A DNA stretch of 39,918 nucleotides, taken from Bacteroidota bacterium. GTDB lineage: Bacteria > Bacteroidota > Bacteroidia > Flavobacteriales_D > Crocinitomicaceae. Numbering within the stretch: position 1 is the stretch's first letter; each line of letters opens with the position of its first letter. The stretch spans positions 1 to 39,918 of the forward strand of contig JAJRQQ010000098.1 of the NCBI GenBank assembly GCA_024280155.1, read 5' to 3'. The translations under genes were made by a program, and so were the position numbers. The notes beneath the pieces were generated by a model that did not search any database, had not been told where the DNA came from, and saw nothing but the letters and a program-made list of their open reading frames with translations. Of this stretch, positions 15,726 to 22,882 are shown piece by piece.

Positions 15726-16772
15726 ATGTATAAGTATCAATTAGAAAATAGCAGTAATACTCCTTTTAATTCAAAGAAGAAATATAAGTGTCCAGCTTGT
15801 AATAAAAGTCATCGTTTTACAAGATACATTGATGTTGAAACAAAAAACTATCTACACCATAGCGTTGGTATTTGTGACAGAACTGATAGTTGTAGTTATC
15901 AATACACACCGAAGCAATATTTTTCAGATAACAACATTGTCAACCCAAATTTCAAACGTACACCTCTAGGTAAGAAAATACAAACTCCCATAAGTTATAT
16001 TGAGCAAAATCTTTTAGAAGCGACCTTAAAAGCTTATACAACAAATAAATTGGTTACTTTCTTAAAATCCATTTTTGATAATGAAACTGTCAATAATCTA
16101 ATTTCATTATACAAAATTGGAACTTCTAAGAGTTTCGGCGGTGGTTCTACTGTGTTTTGGCAAATAGATGCAGACAATAAGATTCGAAGTGGTAAAATAA
16201 TTCTATACAACGAAAGAACTGGTAAACGTACAAAGAAAATAAACTGGGTACATTCTTTATTGAAACTGAAAGAATTTAACTTAACTCAATGCTTCTTTGG
16301 AGAACATCTTATCAGACAAAATTCAAAGCCTATTGCAATTGTTGAGAGTGAAAAAACTGCAATCATTAGTAGTGTATATTTTCCTAATTATAATTGGTTA
16401 GCTAGTGGCTCAATGCAAAATTTGAATATCAAAAAATTCAATTCCTTAAAAGGTCGTAATATTATATTATTCCCAGATACATCAACAAATGGAACAGCCT
16501 TTAATTTATGGTTAAAACGTTCCGAAGAATTAAAAGAATTAGGTGTAAACTGTATTGTCAATGACATTTTAGAAAAAAATGCAAACAATGACGAAAAAAA
16601 GAAAGGTTGTGATTTAGCTGATTATCTTTTAAAACATCCAATAAATGAATTTAGAGAATCAAATCAAAAAAAGATTATAACTCAAAAAGATAAAACTCTT
16701 TCAAAGATGATAAAATCTAATCCTGTGATATCAAATCTGATAGAAACTTTTGACTTATATTTAGAATATTAG
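15726..16772 (+). CDS. Zinc-finger/TOPRIM primase-like protein (DUF6371 type)
   Basis: 348 residues. The N-terminus has a zinc-ribbon: YKCPACNKSHRFTRYID with CxxC, followed by GICDRTDSCSY with a second Cys pair. The centre reads FWQIDADNKIRSGKIILYNE, a pattern found in element-borne primase-like proteins. The TOPRIM fold follows: IAIVESEKTAIISS with the catalytic Glu, and NIILFPDTSTNG with the Asp. The combination fits an element-encoded primase making primers at the adjacent repeat array, analogous to PrmN1 of NBU1. The start at 15726 is 15 bases after the last repeat. An inverted repeat follows the stop. No helicase domain is fused; the DUF3987 protein may supply it. Confidence 0.8.
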   Translation: MYKYQLENSSNTPFNSKKKYKCPACNKSHRFTRYIDVETKNYLHHSVGICDRTDSCSYQYTPKQYFSDNNIVNPNFKRTPLGKKIQTPISYIEQNLLEATLKAYTTNKLVTFLKSIFDNETVNNLISLYKIGTSKSFGGGSTVFWQIDADNKIRSGKIILYNERTGKRTKKINWVHSLLKLKEFNLTQCFFGEHLIRQNSKPIAIVESEKTAIISSVYFPNYNWLASGSMQNLNIKKFNSLKGRNIILFPDTSTNGTAFNLWLKRSEELKELGVNCIVNDILEKNANNDEKKKGCDLADYLLKHPINEFRESNQKKIITQKDKTLSKMIKSNPVISNLIETFDLYLEY

Positions 16773-16789
16773 TTGATATCTATTAATAT

Positions 16790-16830
16790 ACAAGGAATGT
16801 GACAACTTAATACACGTGTCACATTCTTGT
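16790..16830. repeat. Imperfect inverted repeat after the primase-like gene
   Basis: ACAAGGAATGTGACA (16790-16804) pairs with TGTCACATTCTTGT (16817-16830), with one bulged G and a 12-base loop. There is no T-run, so it is a weak terminator candidate. It may be a protein-binding or nick-region hairpin (oriT-like), given the mobilisation-like gene downstream. Bases 16831-17000 are AT-rich with nothing else I recognise. Confidence 0.5.
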
Positions 16831-17012
16831 AAATCAAAAATATTACACTTGTCATACACCGTTCACACAGCCATTCGCAAGGTAAATAATAACGTTTTGA
16901 TATCGTGTTTTTGAAATATTTCGGTTGTTTTCACAAAAAATACTTCAAGAAAATAATTGAATATTAATACATAACACTTCTTTAAAAAACAAATAATTCT
17001 ATTGTGCATAAA

Positions 17013-17071
17013 GTTGTACAACCTTACCTATTCTCGTCTATTGCACAGTGTTTTAGCTAGTCATATCTTTG
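17013..17071 (+). promoter_or_regulatory. Promoter of the ribbon-helix-helix gene, with upstream palindrome
   Basis: TTG (17041-17043), 20 bases, TATCTTTG (17064-17071): a full Bacteroidota promoter. The perfect 10-bp palindrome GTTGTACAAC lies at 17013-17022, just upstream of the -33 box. TGTGCA and TGCACA flank the region as an inverted pair. Autoregulation by the RHH protein is plausible. Confidence 0.6.
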
Positions 17072-17106
17072 TGTAAACAATTAATAACCAATTAAAAAAA
17101 ACAATT

Positions 17107-17763
17107 ATGTCAGAGGAAACTCAAAAAGAAACAGTTGAACAAACTGAAAACAAAAAACAAAAAGCACCAAAGCGTGTAGTAATCAGCATTAGTGTAACAC
17201 CTGAAGAAAAACGAAAAATTTCGGTAGAAGCATTAAAAGACTACGAAACATCTGTAAGTGACCTGATTAGAAGTCGAATGTTTATCAAACCTGAAGAACC
17301 AAAAGAAAGTGAAGATACTTCAACTGAAGAAGAAAATGAAATTGACATTTACAAAGAAGTCATTCAAGATTTGAAAAATGAAATCTCTGAATTGAAAGAA
17401 AGTAATCTTCAATTGAAGTTAAATGAAAATGCTTCAACAAATGAAGAAATAGAAGATGAAAAAGAAATCATTAAACCAACAGTTCCAAAAGAAAATATAC
17501 TATTCATTGAATTCAAACAAGACGAAGATGAAAAAAGTATTATTCAAAAAATTAAAGAATATCGTTCTGAATTATTTGAAAAACTAGACCCAAAACTGAT
17601 TGAAGATTTTAGTGATTTTGATAAGTTTTCTAAAATAATCTTCTTGAGAGGTTTGAAACGTTCTTATAACAATGGTATACTTAACGAAAGTACTGGATTG
17701 TATATTAGTGATATTCAAAAAGCTTCAAAACTAGAACAAATTGATTATTCAGAAGAAGTTTAA
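17107..17763 (+). CDS. Ribbon-helix-helix mobilisation-like protein (MobC/BtgA type)
   Basis: 218 residues. After a charged leader, the segment RVVISISVTPEEKRKISVEA and then YETSVSDLIRSRMF match the ribbon-helix-helix pattern of relaxosome accessory proteins: a beta-strand, then two helices with S.LIR. A long acidic coiled-coil follows (about 75-125: VIQDLKNEISELKESNLQLK), and the C-terminal ~90 residues are unassigned. In Bacteroidota mobilisable elements such a gene usually precedes the relaxase, but here the element ends 127 bases later and no relaxase is seen. It may therefore be a relic, an accessory for a relaxase in trans, or a partition/copy-control regulator. It has its own promoter and a strong terminator. 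Confidence 0.7.
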   Translation: MSEETQKETVEQTENKKQKAPKRVVISISVTPEEKRKISVEALKDYETSVSDLIRSRMFIKPEEPKESEDTSTEEENEIDIYKEVIQDLKNEISELKESNLQLKLNENASTNEEIEDEKEIIKPTVPKENILFIEFKQDEDEKSIIQKIKEYRSELFEKLDPKLIEDFSDFDKFSKIIFLRGLKRSYNNGILNESTGLYISDIQKASKLEQIDYSEEV

Positions 17764-17778
17764 TCCCCCCCAGAAAAG

Positions 17779-17810
17779 GCTCAAAAGATTTTATCTTTTG
17801 GGCTTTTTTT
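17779..17810 (+). terminator. Strong rho-independent terminator
   Basis: An 11-bp stem with one G-T pair, GCTCAAAAGAT (17779-17789) with ATCTTTTGGGC (17793-17803), loop TTT, then seven T. It ends the ribbon-helix-helix gene, and its T-run merges into the right-end TTTTCTACTT motifs. Confidence 0.85.
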
Positions 17811-17827
17811 CTACTTTTTTTCTACTT
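17807..17827. repeat. Right-end TTTTCTACTT pair, candidate integrase arm sites
   Basis: TTTTCTACTT at 17807-17816 and again at 17818-17827, an 11-bp period identical to the left-end pair and in the same orientation. The pair lies 62 bases inside the right attachment repeat. Bases 17828-17889 show nothing further. Confidence 0.6.
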
Positions 17828-17889
17828 ATTAAAAATGTCTTTTTGTAAAGTCTTTAATTAGTAGGGGTTTCTATAAATATTAATTGGTT

Positions 17890-17945
17890 CATGTGGGACC
17901 ACAAACCACGTTTAACGACGTGGTTTTTTTATGCTTAAACATTGG
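17890..17945. repeat. Right attachment repeat (attR), 56 bp
   Basis: A copy of 9029-9084 with one mismatch at 17935. It contains only the last 12 bases of the tRNA plus the terminator hairpin, so it is the duplicated end left by integration, not a second tRNA. Bases 17946-18060 beyond it have no recognisable feature. Confidence 0.93.
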
Positions 17946-18066
17946 ATCAAGACAAATTGTTGTGGGTTTTAAACATTTGCTTATACCATTGATTTATGGG
18001 ACAGTGTCCATAATTATATTGCAAGTCCATTATGATGTATGAATCTTTTTTAGAATAGTTTAGAAC

Positions 18067-18103
18067 AAAAAAAACACCCCAATTCAAAAGTGAAAAGGGA
18101 TGT
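18067..18103 (-). terminator. Terminator for the minus-strand lipoprotein gene
   Basis: On the minus strand ACATCCC (18103-18097) pairs with GGGGTGT (18080-18074), with one G-T pair, followed by seven T (18073-18067). It lies just after the stop at 18121. Confidence 0.65.
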
Positions 18104-18120
18104 AAAAAAAGAGTTTTTGT

Positions 18121-18597
18121 TTAAATTTCTTTTACAGAAGGTATGTATAATACTGTATAACTGATAGGGAATTTTTTAACCATTACATAATTATCAACGC
18201 TTCGGTTTTGGTCACATAATTTACAAGTTGTTGCATCAACAGTGTATCGAACAATTCCATTTAATGTGTCCTTTGATACATTACGTACAAATTCTGTTTC
18301 GCACTTAACGGTCATTGGGTTTGCTAAAATATAATAAGAATTCCAATCAACAGCTACTCTTGTTATACCACCATTAAAACTAACTTCAAATAAATCTGAA
18401 GGCGTACTAACGCCATCAAATAATTGAGTGTTGTAACTTGCAGTCATTGTTGCTCCTTTTGGGTAAATGACAACATCACTCACAATCTCTCCTGTATTTG
18501 TGTCGTCGTTTCCAACTTTACACTTTTCACACGAATTTGATAAAAATAAAAGTACAACGGCTGTGAGACTTAGTAGTAATGTTTTCTTTATTGACAT
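18121..18597 (-). CDS. Lipoprotein of unknown function
   Basis: 158 residues. The signal peptide MSIKKTLLLSLTAVVLLFLS ends in a lipobox-like SNSC, so a lipid-anchored product is expected. The mature part is beta-rich and has paired cysteines (CEKC at the anchor, CKLC near residue 130) that could form disulfides or bind metal. I recognise no family. It has its own promoter and terminator, so it is a single-gene unit. It is the first chromosomal gene right of the integrated element. Confidence 0.7.
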   Translation of the reverse strand: MSIKKTLLLSLTAVVLLFLSNSCEKCKVGNDDTNTGEIVSDVVIYPKGATMTASYNTQLFDGVSTPSDLFEVSFNGGITRVAVDWNSYYILANPMTVKCETEFVRNVSKDTLNGIVRYTVDATTCKLCDQNRSVDNYVMVKKFPISYTVLYIPSVKEI

Positions 18598-18625
18598 AAT
18601 GTTTCAGTTTTCAATTAGTTACTTG

Positions 18626-18656
18626 CAAAAATATCATTTTTTTATTCAAAAAACAA
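18626..18656 (-). promoter_or_regulatory. Promoter of the lipoprotein gene
   Basis: On the minus strand TTG (18656-18654), 20 bases, TATTTTTG (18633-18626): a full Bacteroidota promoter lying directly after the lptB stop, giving a leader of about 20 bases before 18597. Confidence 0.65.
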
Positions 18657-19385
18657 CTATTTCTTCCTTAATTCGAAATTCTGACCTAAGTAAACTTTCC
18701 GAACTTGTTCATCTGCGGCTAATTCTTCTGCTGTTCCCGATTTTAATATTGCTCCTTCAAAAAGCAGATATGCGCGGTCAGTTATAGATAGCGTTTCTTG
18801 AACATTATGATCTGTGATTAAGATACCAATGTTTCTTTTTTTGAGTTCAGAGACAATACTTTGTATATCTTCAACAGCGATTGGGTCAACTCCAGCAAAT
18901 GGTTCGTCTAATAAAACAAATTTTGGATCTGTTGCCAATGCGCGCGCAATTTCAGTTCTCCTCTTTTCTCCACCAGATAATCGGTTTCCTAAATTTTTTC
19001 TCACATGACCAAGACTAAACTCACTGATTAATTGTTCCAATCGATCTTCTCTTTCCGCTTTTTTTAGATCGGTCATTTCTAGGATTGCCATAATGTTATC
19101 TTCCACACTAAGTTTTCTGAATACAGAAACTTCTTGGGGTAAATAACCAATTCCCATTTGAGAACGTTTGTACATCGGCAAGTTTGTGATTTCTTTTTCG
19201 TCAAGGAATACTTTCCCAGAATCTGGTTTGACTAAACCTACAATCATGTAAAATGAAGTTGTTTTTCCTGCACCATTCGGACCAAGTAAGCCAACGATTT
19301 CCCCTTGATTTACCTCTACCGTTATGCCTTTAACGACATCTCTTTTTTTATAAGATTTTTTAATCTCTTTGGTGTGTAATTTCAT
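18657..19385 (-). CDS. lptB: LPS export ABC transporter ATP-binding protein LptB
   Basis: 242 residues. This is the cytoplasmic ATPase of the LptBFG complex, which extracts lipopolysaccharide from the inner membrane. Motifs in order: Walker [11 protein letters not shown], the Q-loop in [12 protein letters not shown], signature [15 protein letters not shown], Walker [14 protein letters not shown], and the switch His in [11 protein letters not shown]. The GEKRR signature and the length are typical of LptB rather than of amino-acid ABC ATPases. The gene starts 2 bases after the stop of the DUF5686 outer-membrane protein, so both are probably transcribed together. Confidence 0.93.
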   Translation of the reverse strand: MKLHTKEIKKSYKKRDVVKGITVEVNQGEIVGLLGPNGAGKTTSFYMIVGLVKPDSGKVFLDEKEITNLPMYKRSQMGIGYLPQEVSVFRKLSVEDNIMAILEMTDLKKAEREDRLEQLISEFSLGHVRKNLGNRLSGGEKRRTEIARALATDPKFVLLDEPFAGVDPIAVEDIQSIVSELKKRNIGILITDHNVQETLSITDRAYLLFEGAILKSGTAEELAADEQVRKVYLGQNFELRKK

Positions 19386-19387
19386 AA

Positions 19388-21865
19388 TTAGAAATTTATA
19401 ACATATTTCGCTCTAATTCCAAAAGCTTTAATATCTGTGACTTGCACGCCAGGTGCTAAATGAGATAGTCTCCAAAAAACATCAACTCTGATTAACTTTA
19501 AGATATTCTCTACCCCCATAGAAACTTCCATATACGGTGTGTCTCCATATTGTTTTGTAAATGATGGAATCCGAAGAAGTTCTCCGTGTTTTGGAGAAAT
19601 TGTACCGTAAGCCATCCGAGCGCCCGTAACAAGTCTTAGTTTGAGTGTCTTATTGAAAGGGAGAAGTCTGTCAAAGAAAAAACCATCCCAATGATTTTCG
19701 ATGGTTGCTGCAATGTATTGATCTGAGATGAATTCGAAAAAGTTCATCATATTAAAAGCATTATCAAGTAGCCAGATAGATTGATTCCCTGTGTGCACTT
19801 TCAAAAAAGGATATGCGGATTGACCAAATATTTTCCCTACATTCACACCATAAATGATTCTTCCGAACACACCAATATGTACGTTTTGTTGAATAAAAAG
19901 ATCTACTTTTTGATAGTTGTAATCGGCACCAAAAAGATCCTTTACGCCAAAGATACCTTGTATTGAAAAGATTGGATACTTGGTGCGCAATGTTTTTCGA
20001 TCGAAATTCCCTGAAATAAATTCCTCATCTTTTGCCCATCTAAATCTTGCGGTAAATTCAGTTGTTTGAATTCGAGTGATTGTATCATCAATTCCTGTAA
20101 TTGGATTTGGTTTTTGGTAATTCGCTAGCCCAACCGCAGTATATTCTTTCCACTCAAATCCACCGTAAAGGATAATATCTTTTCTAAAATCTTTTTCTAG
20201 GTTAATGCCAATTTTTTCTACGAATGTCAACTTGTCCAAAGGGCCGGTTCTGAAAAGTGTACCGAAAGTAGAACCAACTGCTGCGGCACTAGGTGATTGA
20301 CCAATTTGCTCTAAGTCATAGTTGTAATACAACGAGAGCATTCCTCTTTTCTTCGGGGTTATGTTATATCGGATCGTTGCGCCATACTTAAATCGTTCGT
20401 CTCCAAACCCATATGCTAATCGCCCCCCTAATTCCAATCGTTTACTAAATTTATTGGAGGTACGTAACGCTAGACCCAATCGAAATGTTTCGACTTGATT
20501 GAAACTGAATAACGAAAAAGCATCTCCAATCTCGAGTTTGTTAATAGGAAAGTACCCTGTAGTTGCGAGATAAAGTCCATTCTTTAAAAAATTGAAAAAG
20601 GGTAAATTATTTAAAGAATCTACCATGTTATCGATCCCTTTTTCTTGTTGTGCTAGCGGTTTGTGTCGGACATTTGCCCAGTATTCATCTGACCTTAACT
20701 CTGCACTATCTAGAATAGTGACAGTGCTTGTGGTGTTGTAAAAACTGAGTGGACGTTTATTGTTAATTCGGTATTTCTTTCGGGACGAGTATCTGCGGCC
20801 ATACAATCCATAGACATTTGTTTTTTTTGTGATCTTTAAATCAGCAATCATTTTTTCCTGAGTCAGCATCCATACTTCATCTTCAACTTGCTCAAAATGA
20901 TGCTCGATATATAACCCTTGGACATAATTAATATTCACCCAAGGTGCTATGTCCATTTGGATTTGTTTAACGGCATAAGTCGTGTCATGAATCCACATCT
21001 CACCAACAAAAGTCATGTCGCCTGTTCTTTTAGGAACAAATTTCAATTGATAGCACCAATAGTTATCAATAAACATAGAATCTTCTAAGTAAAAGCGATA
21101 ATAAGAACGTGCGAAATTAGAAACAGGACTGATGAATGATTTATTGAAAATATGTAAGGAATTATCGTAAACATTTACATCTAAATACATGTCTCCCATA
21201 AATTGATTTAAATCTAGGTTTTCAATTCCGCTAATTTTGGAGGCCTTGACGATTTCCATTTTCTTTTTTGGGGATTTTCGATAGTAATAATCGGAAACCG
21301 ATTCGCTTAAAATAACGGGTAAATAACTTTTTCCATCATCTTCTTCGTCTAAGTAATCCATAATTAAATATAAACGCTTTACTACAGCTCTTTCTTGAAA
21401 ACTAGAATCAATGTTGTTTAAATCAAGTTGAATTTTATTGTAAACTTCATACTCATAAGAATCAAGTTTCTCCTTGTTATTAATCTTCTTATTGGCGATT
21501 ACTTTCTTATGTAGGATTGTTGAAGGTAATTCATCGGGAGCTCGAACAACTACTTCTTCAAAATCCGTGGATAAAATAGGTAGAGTGACATCAATGATTT
21601 GTTCTGTGTCTAGATCTACATGTTTTGAGATTTTTAAATACCCTGAAAAAGAAAAAGTAATGGAGTCGGAAGCATAATATGTTTCTAACATATAATGACC
21701 AAGTGTATCTGTTAGTGTTCCAATTTTCGTGTTTTGAAAACGGACTGTAACAAAAGGCATAGGCTCACCTGTTACTTGGTCGGTAACAATTCCTTCGATT
21801 TTTGTTGTCTGTGCAGAAGCAAAGAATGACAGGGAAAGTATGAGAAATAGTAAACTTGTTTTCAT
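19388..21865 (-). CDS. DUF5686 outer-membrane protein with carboxypeptidase-regulatory-like domain
   Basis: 825 residues. A signal peptide ([19 protein letters not shown]) is followed by a CarboxypepD_reg-like beta-sandwich ([19 protein letters not shown] through SFSGYLKI), as in the N-terminus of SusC-type proteins. The rest is the DUF5686 region, ending in many amphipathic strands and the terminal [11 protein letters not shown], consistent with an outer-membrane beta-barrel. There is no TonB box or plug domain that I can identify. Its function is unknown; the tight link to lptB hints at a role in the cell envelope, but this is association only. Confidence 0.88.
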   Translation of the reverse strand: MKTSLLFLILSLSFFASAQTTKIEGIVTDQVTGEPMPFVTVRFQNTKIGTLTDTLGHYMLETYYASDSITFSFSGYLKISKHVDLDTEQIIDVTLPILSTDFEEVVVRAPDELPSTILHKKVIANKKINNKEKLDSYEYEVYNKIQLDLNNIDSSFQERAVVKRLYLIMDYLDEEDDGKSYLPVILSESVSDYYYRKSPKKKMEIVKASKISGIENLDLNQFMGDMYLDVNVYDNSLHIFNKSFISPVSNFARSYYRFYLEDSMFIDNYWCYQLKFVPKRTGDMTFVGEMWIHDTTYAVKQIQMDIAPWVNINYVQGLYIEHHFEQVEDEVWMLTQEKMIADLKITKKTNVYGLYGRRYSSRKKYRINNKRPLSFYNTTSTVTILDSAELRSDEYWANVRHKPLAQQEKGIDNMVDSLNNLPFFNFLKNGLYLATTGYFPINKLEIGDAFSLFSFNQVETFRLGLALRTSNKFSKRLELGGRLAYGFGDERFKYGATIRYNITPKKRGMLSLYYNYDLEQIGQSPSAAAVGSTFGTLFRTGPLDKLTFVEKIGINLEKDFRKDIILYGGFEWKEYTAVGLANYQKPNPITGIDDTITRIQTTEFTARFRWAKDEEFISGNFDRKTLRTKYPIFSIQGIFGVKDLFGADYNYQKVDLFIQQNVHIGVFGRIIYGVNVGKIFGQSAYPFLKVHTGNQSIWLLDNAFNMMNFFEFISDQYIAATIENHWDGFFFDRLLPFNKTLKLRLVTGARMAYGTISPKHGELLRIPSFTKQYGDTPYMEVSMGVENILKLIRVDVFWRLSHLAPGVQVTDIKAFGIRAKYVINF

Positions 21866-21908
21866 TAAAAAAATTAAATTGTTTTAAAAGTAGGTAACTA
21901 AAACGAGA

Positions 21909-22706
21909 CTAAGCATTCCTTTGTTGCTCAATTTTTAATTTTTTTTCAACACGTGCAGAAACGAATATACTAGTTTCATAGAGTATTGCAATCGGGATAC
22001 CTACAATAATTTGACTAATGAGGTCAGGTGGGGTAATTACAGCCGAAAGAATTAGTATACCAATAATAGCATGCTTTCGATATTTTCTTAAGAATTCCGC
22101 GTTAAGTACGCCGAGTTTAGTAAAAAGGTAGGCAAGGACAGGGAGAAGGAATAATAGACCAGAGTAAAAAATAGTCGATAAGATCATACTCATGTATGAA
22201 GTAATAGTAAAAATATTCTGCAATTGATCAGATATCTGATAAGAACCAAAGAATTGAACACATAAAGGAGCTACGATAAAGTATCCAAAAGATATTCCTA
22301 AGAAGAATAATAAGCTCACATAAAGAACGATTCCTTTTGAGATGGTTTTTTCATTCTTTTTGAGCCCAGGCTGAATAAATGCCCATATTTGATAAAATAT
22401 AAATGGGAAAGCTAAAACTACACCACCTAAAATGCTCATCATTAGTGCATAAGAAAATTGACCCGTCATCGTCATACTTTGCATTTGTAAGGGGATTTCT
22501 TTTACGCAAATTCCAAAAAATTGACACATCAATTGAAAAGTGATGAAATCAGGTTCTTTCATAGATAGGAAAAGGTTCTCCATAATCCACCCTTGAAAAA
22601 ACCACAAACCAATTCCTAAAATTAGAACGACTATTGCAATTTTAATCAGCCTTTTTCTCAATTCTTCGAGGTGGCTAATGAACGTCATGTTTTTATCTTC
22701 TTCCAT
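21909..22706 (-). CDS. tatC: Sec-independent protein translocase TatC
   Basis: 265 residues and six predicted membrane helices. It is the TatC receptor, which binds twin-arginine signal peptides and, with TatA, exports folded proteins. Family features: an N-terminal cytoplasmic MTFISHLEELRKRLIK, the block FPFIFYQIWAFIQPGLKKNE after helix 2, and the C-terminal stretch RKHAIIGILILSAVITPPDL. The periplasmic loop between helices 1 and 2 is long, as in Bacteroidota. tatA is not next to it. A -7 element lies at 22718-22725. Confidence 0.96.
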   Translation of the reverse strand: MEEDKNMTFISHLEELRKRLIKIAIVVLILGIGLWFFQGWIMENLFLSMKEPDFITFQLMCQFFGICVKEIPLQMQSMTMTGQFSYALMMSILGGVVLAFPFIFYQIWAFIQPGLKKNEKTISKGIVLYVSLLFFLGISFGYFIVAPLCVQFFGSYQISDQLQNIFTITSYMSMILSTIFYSGLLFLLPVLAYLFTKLGVLNAEFLRKYRKHAIIGILILSAVITPPDLISQIIVGIPIAILYETSIFVSARVEKKLKIEQQRNA

Positions 22707-22717
22707 AATATTGTATG

Positions 22718-22725
22718 CAAAAATA
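22718..22725 (-). promoter_or_regulatory. -7 element (TATTTTTG on minus strand) for tatC
   Basis: CAAAAATA on the plus strand reads TATTTTTG on the minus strand, 12 bases before the tatC start. No matching TTG box was found. The rest of the gap up to recQ (22726-22882) shows nothing else. Confidence 0.45.
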
Positions 22726-22882
22726 ATTATTCTAAGTTAATACCTTCAGAAAAGTAATAATGAATAGAAGAAATGTTAAGAAAAAGTGTTTTATTTTAAT
22801 TTTATGAAGAAAGTTATTTTAATTAAGCGAATGATTAAAGATTTTTAGTATTTTTATTAAGAATTATACGATTAAATTCAAT

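Larger units (their letters stand above)
9029..17945. mobile_element. 8.9-kb integrative element in a tRNA gene, with two recombinases and a replication module
   Basis: Bounded by the 56-bp direct repeats; the distance between them, and so the predicted circle, is 8861 bp. Gene order: integrase next to the tRNA, an unknown/toxin pair, a repressor on the minus strand divergent from an excisionase-like gene, a second recombinase, a small protein, DUF3987, an origin-like repeat array, a TOPRIM protein, and a ribbon-helix-helix protein. The element appears more AT-rich than its flanks by eye. No relaxase, coupling protein, capsid, portal or terminase is present. The layout resembles both NBU-like mobilisable units of Bacteroidota (int, small regulators, primase, mob; insertion at a tRNA) and phage-inducible islands (int, divergent repressor/regulator, primase with adjacent origin). 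Which one it is cannot be settled from sequence alone. Confidence 0.9.

Noticed and set aside
17890-17901. Possible second tRNA at the right border
   Set aside because: Only the last 12 bases of the tRNA are present; no D-arm, anticodon arm or acceptor 5' strand precedes them. It is the duplicated attachment end.
9029-17945. Complete prophage
   Set aside because: No capsid, portal, terminase, tail or lysis genes are recognisable, and 8.9 kb is fully accounted for by recombination, regulation, replication and small accessory genes.
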